Shown: one piece after another, positions 57,125-64,000 of the stretch | Layout: each line of letters begins with the position of its first letter | Position numbering within the stretch: position 1 is the stretch's first letter | The notes under the pieces: model-generated | Told to the model about the DNA's origin: nothing | Database searches by the model: none | The model's input: only the letters and a program-made list of their open reading frames with translations | Position numbers and translations under genes: made by a program | From: Streptomyces sp. NBC_00250 | GTDB taxonomy: Bacteria > Actinomycetota > Actinomycetes > Streptomycetales > Streptomycetaceae | Direction: 5' to 3' | DNA: 64,000 nucleotides | Assembly: GCF_036192275.1 (NCBI RefSeq) | Contig: NZ_CP108088.1 | Location: 1,612,001-1,676,000 of the forward strand

Positions 57125-58282
57125 GTGACCTTTCTCCCCTCCCGACGCTCCGCCCTCCGCTCCTTCGCCGGAATCAGCGCCCTCGTCCTCGGCGCTTCGG
57201 CCTGCGGCCCCGCCGACCCCGGTCCGGCCGGCGCTGCCGGCAGCACGGGACCGGACGGCGAGCCGGACGGCGAGCGCCGTCTGGGCGCCGAGTGGGAGAG
57301 CCACACCCGCACCTTCATGTCCTGGCCGGCCCTTGAGTCGGTCTGGGCGGAGGACCTGCCCTACGTGCGCAAGGACATCGCACGGATCGCGCGTGCGGTG
57401 GCGGAGTACGAAGAGGTCATCATGATGGCCAGGCCCTCGCAGCTGAAGGCGGCGCAGCGGGCCTGCGGTTCCCAGGTGGAGGTGATCCCCCTGGACGTCG
57501 ACGACCTCTGGGCCCGTGACACCGTGCCGGTCTTCGTCGAGGAGGAGGGCGAGGTCGTCGGCGTCGACTTCAACTTCAACGGCTGGGGCAACAAGCAGCG
57601 GCACGAAAACGACGCCCTGGTCGGCGAGACCGTGCTCGCGAAGTACCGGATCCCCCGTGTCGAGGCACCTCTGATCGCCGAGGGCGGCTCCTTCGAGACC
57701 GACGGCGAGGGCACCCTCCTCATCACCGAGAGCTCGATCGTCAACGACAACCGCAACCGCGGAAAGACCCGGGACCAGATCGAGGACGAACTCATCGAGA
57801 CCCTCGGCGTGGAGAAGGTCGTCTGGCTCGCCGGCGTACGCGGCCAGGACATCACCGACGCGCACGTGGACAGCCTCGTACGCTTCACCGCCCCCGGCGT
57901 GGTCCTCCTCGACCAGGCCTTCCCCGGCACACCCCCGGACTCCTGGTCCCGCTCCGCCGACCAGGCCCGCTCCGTCCTCGAAAAGGCCACCGACTCCCGC
58001 GGCCGACGCTTCGAGATCATCGACCTCCCCCAGCCCGACCTCGACCGCATCACCGGCGAAGGCGACGACTTCGTCTCGACGTACGCCAACTTCTACATCG
58101 CCAACGACGCCGTCTTCATGCCGAAGTTCGGCGACCGCCAGGCCGACAACCGGGCGAAGGGCATCCTCCAGGAGCACTTCCCCAAGCGCGACGTCGTGAT
58201 GGTCCCGATCGACACCATCGCCTCCGGCGGCGGCGGCATCCACTGCTCGACCCACGACCAGCCGGGCAAGCCCGCCGCCTGA
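57125..58282 (+). CDS. Agmatine deiminase family protein 4 (probable Tat lipoprotein)
   Basis: A 385-residue family member with an N-terminal SRRSALRSFAGISALVLGASAC: twin arginines followed by a lipobox cysteine near residue 27, then a Gly/Pro/Asp linker. So it is probably a Tat-exported lipoprotein held on the outside of the membrane. Catalytic blocks: TFMSWPALESVW, DDLWARDTVPVF (Trp-Ala-Arg-Asp, not the usual W[MF]RD.[GA]P), DAHVDSLVRF and GGGGIHCSTHDQP. The GTG at 57125 has GGAG seven bases upstream. It is controlled from operator site 5 and followed by a strong terminator. Confidence 0.9.
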   Translation: MTFLPSRRSALRSFAGISALVLGASACGPADPGPAGAAGSTGPDGEPDGERRLGAEWESHTRTFMSWPALESVWAEDLPYVRKDIARIARAVAEYEEVIMMARPSQLKAAQRACGSQVEVIPLDVDDLWARDTVPVFVEEEGEVVGVDFNFNGWGNKQRHENDALVGETVLAKYRIPRVEAPLIAEGGSFETDGEGTLLITESSIVNDNRNRGKTRDQIEDELIETLGVEKVVWLAGVRGQDITDAHVDSLVRFTAPGVVLLDQAFPGTPPDSWSRSADQARSVLEKATDSRGRRFEIIDLPQPDLDRITGEGDDFVSTYANFYIANDAVFMPKFGDRQADNRAKGILQEHFPKRDVVMVPIDTIASGGGGIHCSTHDQPGKPAA

Positions 58283-58295
58283 CCTCACGCACCGT

Positions 58296-58343
58296 CGAGA
58301 GCCCCGTGCCGCACGCCCCCGAGCGTGCGGCACGGGGCTCTCG
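58296..58343 (+). terminator. Terminator after lipoprotein deiminase gene
   Basis: A perfect 21-bp stem (58296-58316 with 58323-58343) and 6-base loop, 13 bases past the stop. This is the longest perfect hairpin noticed in the window. Confidence 0.9.
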
Positions 58344-58461
58344 GCGGTGTCTCGTACGCCCTCGTGAACCTGCCGCACACCCGCGCTCGCCCATGCCGCC
58401 ACCGTGCAACTTTCGTTGCCCGCGCATGGCCGATCGGTACTGGTGAGGGCCCGGCCCACCG

Positions 58462-59673
58462 ATGAAGTCTGTTCGTGTGCATGACCTCTTGAAGAATGAA
58501 ACGTACGTGGACGGTGAGGGCCGGACGACCGCCGTCGCGGCCCATCGGGGCGGGCGCAGGAAGGCGCCGGCGCTCTTGAAGGTGCTCGCGGCGGTGGCCG
58601 GTCTGGGGGTTCTCCTGCTCGCTGTGCTCGGCTCCCCGGACCGGCCCCTGGGGCGCTCCCCCGAGGTCATCGGCGAGCGGGAGATGGTGCGCATCAGCGG
58701 ACCGACCGGCAAGTCGGTCGAGGTTCTCGCTCTGATCGACACCGGCGCCTCGGCATCGTCGCTGGACACCTCACTGGCCAAGGAGCTCGCATTCGACCTC
58801 GACGCAGCGCCCGAGATCACCGTGGGGTCGGCGCTCGGCCGCGAGAAGCGGCCGGTGGTCGACATCACGGTGCGCCTGGCCGGTCGGTCGTTCGTCGCCA
58901 AGACCAGTGTCAACAACCGGTCCAAGCGCGACACTCCGGTGCTGCTCGGACGGCAGGACGTCCAGGGCCTCCAGGTCGCCGTGGGCAAGCGGCTGCTCAC
59001 CCAGCCCGACGCGACGGCCGCACCGTCGGCCCTTCGCATCCTGTTCGCCAAGGCACCCGCGATCGACCCGGTGTCGATGATGGCGCTCCTGCCCCTGGCC
59101 GCCCTGCTGATCGTGGTGCTCCGGGTCGTCGTCGGGCTGAACACGCTGGGCACCTTCAGCCCGGTGCTGCTGGCCCTGGCATACGCCCAAGCCGGTCTGC
59201 CGATGGGCGTGCCCCTGACGCTGGCGATGTTCGCGCTCGGCTTCGTCATGCAGCCCCTGCTCCGCCGCCTCCACCTGCCGCGGGTCGCCCGGCTCGGCGT
59301 TCTGATCGGGGTGGTCACGGCGGGACTGATCGCCACCCAGCTCGGGCTCGGCAGTTTCGGACTCTCCGACTCCTGGGGCATGTCACTGCCCATCGTCGTC
59401 ACGGCGATCGTCACCGAGCGCCTGTGGGAGGTGTGGGACCTCGACGGCGTCAGGGCGGCTGCCGTCGGGGCCGCCCTCACCATGGGCACGGCCGTCCTGG
59501 TGGCGCTGCTCCTGCTCACCCCGTACGTACGGGAGCTCGCCGAGGCCGTACCCCTGCAACTGGCGATCGTCTGCGCGGTGTGGACGGCGACCGTCGGCAC
59601 CTACCGCGGACTGCGCCTCAGTGAACTCTTCCGCTTCGCTCCCGCGGCCAAGGCCCAGGAGGCCACATCGTGA
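58462..59673 (+). CDS. RimB-like aspartic peptidase domain fused to 7TM domain
   Basis: A 403-residue membrane protein in two parts. After a TM helix (residues 38-58), residues about 70-180 form a retropepsin-like fold of the RimB/Zn_protease family with the active-site ALIDTGASASSLD and RPVVDITVRLAGRSFVAKTSVNN...PVLLGRQDVQG. Residues about 200-395 hold seven hydrophobic segments, matching the 7TM domain of transglutaminase-like/7TM proteins. In many bacteria these parts are separate genes next to an alpha-L-glutamate-ligase-like ATP-grasp. Its stop overlaps that gene (GTGA). The system was predicted by comparative genomics to attach or remove amino acids on peptides, but products are not known. 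Confidence 0.8.
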   Translation: MKSVRVHDLLKNETYVDGEGRTTAVAAHRGGRRKAPALLKVLAAVAGLGVLLLAVLGSPDRPLGRSPEVIGEREMVRISGPTGKSVEVLALIDTGASASSLDTSLAKELAFDLDAAPEITVGSALGREKRPVVDITVRLAGRSFVAKTSVNNRSKRDTPVLLGRQDVQGLQVAVGKRLLTQPDATAAPSALRILFAKAPAIDPVSMMALLPLAALLIVVLRVVVGLNTLGTFSPVLLALAYAQAGLPMGVPLTLAMFALGFVMQPLLRRLHLPRVARLGVLIGVVTAGLIATQLGLGSFGLSDSWGMSLPIVVTAIVTERLWEVWDLDGVRAAAVGAALTMGTAVLVALLLLTPYVRELAEAVPLQLAIVCAVWTATVGTYRGLRLSELFRFAPAAKAQEATS

Positions 59674-60533
59674 TACGGCTCCGCGGCTGGGATCCGGTCA
59701 TGGGCATGAACCTGCGCAACGCCCGGATCGCCCAGCAGAACTCATCGGCCGCCATCAGGCTCGTCAACGACAAGTACGCCACCAAGGAGGCGCTGGCCGA
59801 GGTCGGCGCCCCCACCTCGCCCACCCTCGCGGTGCTGCGCTCACGCCGCGAGATCGCCGCCCTGGACTGGGACGCCCTGCCCGACACCTGGGCTCTCAAG
59901 CCCAACCAGAGCCTGGGCGGCAACGGCATCCTGCTGGCCTTCGGCCGGCGCCGGAACCACTGGACGTCCTCCTCCGGGAAGAGGATTCCGCGAGCGCTCG
60001 TCGCCGATCACCTGCGCCGCATCGTGGACGGGGACTTCTCACCGCGGCCCACCGACTGGGCCATGTTCGAGCCGCTGATCCGGGCTCACCCGGAGCTGGC
60101 CCGGCTGTCCCACCAGGGCCTGCCGGACATCCGGGTGATCTGCGACCGGGACCGGCCGCGGCTGGCGATGCTGCGGCTGCCCACCCGGTTCAGCGGCGGG
60201 CGGGCCAACCTGCACCAGAAGGCCATCGGCGCCGCTGTCGATCTACCCACCGGACGGATCACGCATGCGCTGGTCGGCAAGGAGCCGACCGAGACCCACC
60301 CCGACACCGGCGAGCGGCTGATCGGCGCGACCGTCCCGCACTGGCCCGAGGTCCTCGACGCGGCCCGCCGGTGCGCGGCGGCGACGGGCCTGCGGTACCT
60401 GGGGGCGGACATCGTCGTCGATGCCGACCGTGGGCCGCTGATTCTCGAGGTCAACGCCCGCCCGGGTCTGCAGATCCAGAACGTCACGGGTCGCGGTCTG
60501 GTGACCACGGCCACGATTCCGAGGAGGCCCTGA
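59670..60533 (+). CDS. ATP-grasp ligase, alpha-L-glutamate ligase-like
   Basis: A 287-residue RimK-related ATP-grasp enzyme: NARIAQQNSSAAIRLVNDKYATKE, ALKPNQSLGGNGILL (near 85), FEPLIRAHPELA, DIRVICDRDRPRLAMLRLPTRFSGGRANLHQ, and metal site DADRGPLILEVNARPGLQIQN near 255. It would form an amide bond between an amino acid and a peptide or lipid-linked acceptor. The start is GTG, overlapping the previous stop. Its stop overlaps the next ATG (TGATG). Confidence 0.9.
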   Translation: MIRLRGWDPVMGMNLRNARIAQQNSSAAIRLVNDKYATKEALAEVGAPTSPTLAVLRSRREIAALDWDALPDTWALKPNQSLGGNGILLAFGRRRNHWTSSSGKRIPRALVADHLRRIVDGDFSPRPTDWAMFEPLIRAHPELARLSHQGLPDIRVICDRDRPRLAMLRLPTRFSGGRANLHQKAIGAAVDLPTGRITHALVGKEPTETHPDTGERLIGATVPHWPEVLDAARRCAAATGLRYLGADIVVDADRGPLILEVNARPGLQIQNVTGRGLVTTATIPRRP

Positions 60534-60760
60534 TGCGTTGGACCGCGCTGGTGTCCAAGTTCGTCGTCGCCGGGGCGGCGGGAGCGTTTCTCGCGGTCAG
60601 TGCCGCGGGGGCGCAGCCGCCGCGACCGGTCGCCGACACGGATCCCGGCAGGGAGACGCCGGCCGGTGGACCGGTCGCGACCCCGCGGCCCGCGCACGGC
60701 GGAAGTACCGAGGCACCTGCGACAGCCGTGCCGAACCCTTCGCGCCCGAGCCCACGCTGA
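60533..60760 (+). CDS. Small exported Pro-rich protein, possible ligase substrate
   Basis: A 75-residue protein: signal peptide (RWTALVSKFVVAGAAGAFLAVSAAGA, ending near residue 27) and a mature part of about 48 residues rich in Pro, Ala, Thr and Asp/Glu (DTDPGRETPAGGP, GGSTEAPATAVPNP). It has GAGGAGG upstream, and is coupled to the ATP-grasp gene by TGATG. Small exported proteins encoded beside such ligases are good candidates for the modified acceptor, but this is an inference from position. The reading frame one base away continues into a long hydrophobic helix, so the gene may be a frameshifted form of a membrane-anchored protein. Confidence 0.6.
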   Translation: MRWTALVSKFVVAGAAGAFLAVSAAGAQPPRPVADTDPGRETPAGGPVATPRPAHGGSTEAPATAVPNPSRPSPR

Positions 60761-60777
60761 CCCCGCTGATCGCGGTG

Positions 60778-60873
60778 ACCGCGGTGGCCGCGGTGGCCGC
60801 GGCGGCCGCGGCGGCCGCGGCGGCCGTGGCGGCCGTGCTGGCCGTGCTGGCCGTGCTGGCCGTGCTGGCCGTG
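60778..60873. repeat. GCC/GTG-rich microsatellite
   Basis: Nine-base units move from GTGGCCGCG and GCGGCCGCG to GTGCTGGCC (about ten units in all). In one frame they encode an Ala/Val/Leu transmembrane-like helix, in another Arg/Gly repeats. It follows the small exported protein gene and fills most of the gap before the response regulator. Confidence 0.85.
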
Positions 60874-60955
60874 CTCACCGCGCGGAGCACGCAGGGCGCC
60901 GAGACGGATCGACCGGCCGCGCTCCGAGCCGTAGGACCTGATCCGACGGGAATCG

Positions 60956-61633
60956 TCAGACACGCTCTGGTGGTCGGCGTTCGTCCTGGAGGAGCCGGGC
61001 GTCGTGGGCCAGGATGGCCGCCTGAACGCGGTTGGCGCAGCGCAGCTTCGTCAGCATGCGGCTCACATACGCCTTGACCGTGCCTTCCCCGAGGTGCAGT
61101 TTCTTGCCGATCTCCGCGTTGGAGGCACCGGTGCCGACCATCGCGAGCACTTCCCGTTCGCGGTGGGTGAGGTCGGCGATGCGGTCCAGTCTCGGGTCGG
61201 CCGGCTGCTCGTCGCCGTCGAGATAGCCGTCGATGAGGTGCTGGGTGATCTGCGGCGCCACGACCGACGCACCGGAGGCGACCCGGCGGACAGCCTGGAT
61301 GAGCTCCTGCGGGGTGCTGTCCTTGAGGAGGAATCCCGCGACGCCCGCCTTCAGCGCGCGGGCCACGTAGGCGTGTTCGCCGAACGTGGTGAGCATGACG
61401 ACGCGTACCGACGGGGCGTTCCGGGCGATGCGTTCGGCTGCGCAGAGGCCGTCGGTGCCCCGCATCTGGATGTCCAGCATCGCGATGTCGACCTGGTGCC
61501 GGACGGCGAGCTGTGCCGCCTCGTGTCCGTCGGAGGCCTCCGCCACCACTTCGATGTCGTCGGCGTGTTTGAGGACCAGCCTGATCCCGGCGCGGACCAG
61601 ATCCTGATCGTCGGCGAGGAGAACTCGTATCAC
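60956..61633 (-). CDS. NarL/FixJ-type response regulator
   Basis: A 225-residue regulator. Receiver domain with VIRVLLADDQDLVRAGI, phospho-acceptor aspartate in VDIAMLDIQMRGTDGL (near 55), Thr in VVMLTTFGEH and Lys in GFLLKDSTP. LuxR-type DNA-binding domain with LTHREREVLAMVGTGASNAEIGKKLHLGEGTVKAYVSRMLTKL at 155-200. The GTG at 61633 overlaps the kinase stop (GTGA). Confidence 0.95.
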   Translation of the reverse strand: MIRVLLADDQDLVRAGIRLVLKHADDIEVVAEASDGHEAAQLAVRHQVDIAMLDIQMRGTDGLCAAERIARNAPSVRVVMLTTFGEHAYVARALKAGVAGFLLKDSTPQELIQAVRRVASGASVVAPQITQHLIDGYLDGDEQPADPRLDRIADLTHREREVLAMVGTGASNAEIGKKLHLGEGTVKAYVSRMLTKLRCANRVQAAILAHDARLLQDERRPPERV

Positions 61634-63105
61634 TGCGGAAGCCTCACGGTGTGTGGGGGTGTGTGCGGCGCGGGCGGGCGGGGCGGTCCGGCGGGGTCCC
61701 CCGTGCGGAAGGCGTACTCCCCCGGACCGGCGGACTCCTCGACGACCGCCGTCCCGTCCCCGTCCGGGTAGGGGACGAAGGCGAGGGTGACGAACTGCAG
61801 GGCGACCACACCCACCACGCCGAGCGCCACGGCCGCGGCGATCGCCAGCTGGTTCCACCACGTCCGCACGGACGACACGACGTGGTGACCGGCCGGGGGC
61901 GGCGTGCTCGCCACGGCGGGGCCGGCCCCCAGGGGGATGTGCGCGACGACGGCGTATCCGCCGGTGTCGGCGGGTTCGGCGCGCAGTGTGCCGCCGAGCA
62001 GGCGGATCCGTTCGTGCAGGCCGACCAGTCCGAGGTCGCTTCCCGGCAGGCGCCACGGTCGGGCGGCGCCCGTCTCGGGACCGTTGCGCACCTCGACCCT
62101 CACCTGCCGGGCATCCCTGCGTACGACGACCTGGACGTCCGCGGCGGCCGCGTGCTTGTGCACATTGGTCAGCGCCTCCCGGACCACCCTGTCCACCGCG
62201 CGCCGCGCGGGGGCACTCTCACCGGCCAGGTCCTCGCCGGTCCACTCCAGACCCACGGCGATGCCCGCCGTACGGGACTGGGACACCATGGCGGCGACCT
62301 CCGCACGCGTGCCCGTCGTGGGGGTCAGCGGCTCCGCCCCGACCACCGGATCCCCCGCGCGCAGAACGCCCAGGATGTCGCGGAGCTCGGCCATCGCCTG
62401 GCGCACCGTGCTGTGCACCAGCAGCGCGCTGCGCCGGACCTCCGGATCGCCCGCCTCGCTCGCCATCTCCAGTCCGCCGGAGTGCAGGGCGATGAGACTC
62501 AGCCGGTGGCCGAGCAGATCGTGCATCTCTCCCGCGATCCGGGCACGCTCGCGCGTTCTGGCCTGCTCCTCCGCGGACTGGTGTGCCCGTTCCAGGAAGG
62601 CGTTGCGCTCCGCGAGGGCACGGACGAGCCGCTCGCGCTGGCCTGCCAGCGCGCCGGCGAGACCGGGCAGAACTCCACAGACGATGCCCGTGACGAGGAC
62701 GACCATGACCTCGTACTGGAGGACCGGGGTCGGCTCCCCGGCCACGATCGCCACGGTGACCGCCGTGGGCACCACCATGCACACGGCGACCAGGAAGACG
62801 CGGTGGCCGAGACGGGCCCAGCGCAGACCCGCCGTGTAGGCCACGGCCGCCAGCGCCCCTCCCGTCAGCGGCTCGACCGACATGAGGACGGCCGCGCCCG
62901 TGAGCGCCACCGCGGGCAGTTCCCGGCGGACGAGGACCGCCGCCGCCGCGCATCCGGCGGTCACCAGCTGGCCCGCCCTTCCCAGCAGCGCGCCCTGCTC
63001 GGAGCTCCAGCTGTCCCAGTCCAGTAGGGCCGTGACCGTCGTCCCGGTCACGGCGATCAGCAGGAGATCGGCGATGAACCGCATTCCCCGGAGCCGCATG
63101 AGCAC
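61630..63105 (-). CDS. Sensor histidine kinase with extra C-terminal membrane segment
   Basis: A 491-residue HisKA_3-type kinase. It has about five N-terminal TM segments, a phospho-acceptor helix (RERARIAGEMHDLLGHRLSL, near 205) and an HATPase_c domain ending near residue 395. Unusually, the kinase domain is followed by another TM helix (LAIAAAVALGVVGVVALQFVTLAF) and about 50 residues predicted outside the membrane (DGDGTAVVEESAGPGEYAFRT...), instead of ending at HATPase. The GTG at 63105 follows GGAGG, with ATG at 63099 as alternative. It pairs with the overlapping response regulator. Confidence 0.85.
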   Translation of the reverse strand: MLMRLRGMRFIADLLLIAVTGTTVTALLDWDSWSSEQGALLGRAGQLVTAGCAAAAVLVRRELPAVALTGAAVLMSVEPLTGGALAAVAYTAGLRWARLGHRVFLVAVCMVVPTAVTVAIVAGEPTPVLQYEVMVVLVTGIVCGVLPGLAGALAGQRERLVRALAERNAFLERAHQSAEEQARTRERARIAGEMHDLLGHRLSLIALHSGGLEMASEAGDPEVRRSALLVHSTVRQAMAELRDILGVLRAGDPVVGAEPLTPTTGTRAEVAAMVSQSRTAGIAVGLEWTGEDLAGESAPARRAVDRVVREALTNVHKHAAAADVQVVVRRDARQVRVEVRNGPETGAARPWRLPGSDLGLVGLHERIRLLGGTLRAEPADTGGYAVVAHIPLGAGPAVASTPPPAGHHVVSSVRTWWNQLAIAAAVALGVVGVVALQFVTLAFVPYPDGDGTAVVEESAGPGEYAFRTGDPAGPPRPPAPHTPPHTVRLPQ

Positions 63106-63179
63106 TCTCTTCTCTCCTCCCCGTGCCCGTGTCGCCACGGCGGACGTACGAGACCGCCCGCGGCGGCCGGGGGCACGGA

Positions 63180-63213
63180 ACGCCGGTCGCCGCGGGTGGA
63201 CGGCGACCGGCGT
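63180..63213 (-). terminator. Terminator after deiminase 5
   Basis: Perfect 13-bp stem ACGCCGGTCGCCG / CGGCGACCGGCGT with an 8-base loop, 21 bases past the stop of the minus-strand deiminase gene. Confidence 0.8.
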
Positions 63214-63234
63214 GTCATCCCTTGCGTGGCCCGG

Positions 63235-64000
63235 TCAGACTGCCGGGGGTACGACCGGCTGCGACTGGGTGGCGCAGTGAATGCCGCCGCCGCCGCTCGC
63301 GACGTTGTCGATGTCGAGCTGGACGATGTTCCGGCCGGGGTACTTGGCCTGCAGGATCGCGTAGGCCACGCCGTCGGCGTAGCTGTCGCCGAACTGGGGG
63401 ACGAGGACGGCGCCGTTCGCGGTGTAGTAGTTGGAGTAGCTGGACAGGAAGGCGGTGCCCCTGCCGCGGATGTACCGGCGGTCGGGGGCGGGGAGTTCGG
63501 TGATGGTCAGTCGGCGGCCCTGAGCGTCGGTCGCGCTCTGCAGGGCCTGCTTGGTCTCGTTGTAGACGGCGACCCACTTGCTGTCGGTGCCGGGTCCCGG
63601 CTTGTCCAGGATGACCTCCCCCGGGGCCGTGAAGCGGGCCAGGCAGTCGATGTGGCAGTCGGTGATGTCCTGGCCGGCCAGGCCCGGCACCCAGATGACC
63701 TTGTCGATGCCGAGCGCGGACTTCATGGCCTGCTCGACCTGGTCCTGGGACATGCCCGGGTTGCGGTTGGCGTTGACGAGCGAGCTGACCGTGGCCAGCA
63801 GGGTGCCCTGGCCGTCGGTCTCCAGTGAGCCGCCCTCGCCCACGAAGGAGGCCTGGATGCGGTTGACCCCGTACTGGCCGAGCAGAGTGGTGGCCGCGGC
63901 GGCGTCGTTCGCGTAGGGCTGGGCGTACGACGTGCCGGTCTTGCCCCAGCCGTTGAAGTTGGTGTCCACGCCGGCCACGGCGCCGGGGGCGACCACGAAG
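63235..64000 (-). CDS. Agmatine deiminase family protein 5 (5' end beyond window)
   Basis: The C-terminal 255 residues of a fifth family member, cut at the window edge. Family blocks GVDTNFNGWGKTG, FVGEGGSLETDGQG, LAGQDITDCHIDCLARF and the nucleophile GGGGIHCATQSQP are present. Roughly 120-130 residues including the N-terminus lie outside the window, so the signal peptide, start and promoter cannot be judged. By likeness to proteins 1 and 2 it is probably exported. Confidence 0.9.
   Translation of the reverse strand, partial: FVVAPGAVAGVDTNFNGWGKTGTSYAQPYANDAAAATTLLGQYGVNRIQASFVGEGGSLETDGQGTLLATVSSLVNANRNPGMSQDQVEQAMKSALGIDKVIWVPGLAGQDITDCHIDCLARFTAPGEVILDKPGPGTDSKWVAVYNETKQALQSATDAQGRRLTITELPAPDRRYIRGRGTAFLSSYSNYYTANGAVLVPQFGDSYADGVAYAILQAKYPGRNIVQLDIDNVASGGGGIHCATQSQPVVPPAV

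Noticed and set aside
60538..61077. 179-codon plus-strand frame over the microsatellite as a gene
   Set aside because: Its first part is out of frame with the small exported protein gene and its last part is antisense to the response regulator. Only the helix-encoding middle is of interest and is reported as a finding.

Overview
The window is very GC-rich, with strong third-position GC bias, GTG starts, many ATGA/GTGA stop-start overlaps, twin-arginine signals and only two TTA codons seen inside genes. The gene set (recQ, DUF1275, pirin, GH64 glucanase, M36 and S8 exoproteases, many TetR/ArsR/LysR/AraC regulators, AfsK-free two-component pair) fits a Streptomyces chromosome or a close relative. 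No rRNA, tRNA, transposase, integrase or CRISPR array was recognised.

Layout. 1-18 kb is general metabolism and stress: a YdeP-type molybdopterin oxidoreductase with FdhD, a LysR regulator, a Clp/Hsp100 ATPase lacking the ClpP-docking loop, a YhgE-like membrane protein, RecQ, an EF-hand protein, a double SnoaL-like protein with a divergent AraC regulator, DUF1275, a divergent AhpD-like/pirin pair, GNAT, VOC, and a leaderless ArsR followed by a truncated SRPBCC remnant. 18-28 kb is secretion: an M36 metalloprotease coupled to a lipoprotein, a methyltransferase coupled to a 33-residue ORF, a GH64 beta-1,3-glucanase behind a LacI-type palindrome, and a large S8 protease.

28-64 kb is the unusual part. 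Five agmatine-deiminase-family proteins lie within 36 kb: two twin-arginine exported, one probable lipoprotein, one cytoplasmic, one cut by the window edge. They are interleaved with an NCS1 permease, an APC permease, a complete Opp-type ABC transporter, a urease-like UreAB-UreC pair without accessory genes, and three TetR regulators. A shared 20-bp palindrome (consensus TTGACTGAAAWTTCAGTCAA) lies upstream of the NCS1/deiminase operon, the cytoplasmic deiminase, the urease-like operon, one TetR gene and the lipoprotein deiminase, so these look like one regulon. A different perfect palindrome serves the second exported deiminase and its TetR.

Embedded in this region (31.3-40.7 kb) is a compact biosynthetic operon: N-hydroxylase, free-standing cupin, ATP-grasp/methyltransferase fusion, FAD amine oxidase, MetRS-like enzyme, second ATP-grasp and MFS exporter. 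N-hydroxylase + cupin + MetRS + DadA-like oxidase is the known hydrazine-forming (N-N bond) machinery of the s56-p1 and triacsin pathways, here with cupin and MetRS split. The added ATP-grasps and methyltransferase suggest a methylated hydrazine/hydrazide peptide made without an NRPS. Its N-hydroxylase carries a TTA codon, as does one regulator of the deiminase regulon, suggesting bldA-dependent timing.

At 58.5-60.8 kb a three-gene unit (RimB-like aspartic peptidase fused to a 7TM domain, ATP-grasp ligase, small exported protein) matches a predicted but little-studied amidoligase system. A two-component system with an unusual C-terminal membrane segment and the fifth deiminase end the window.
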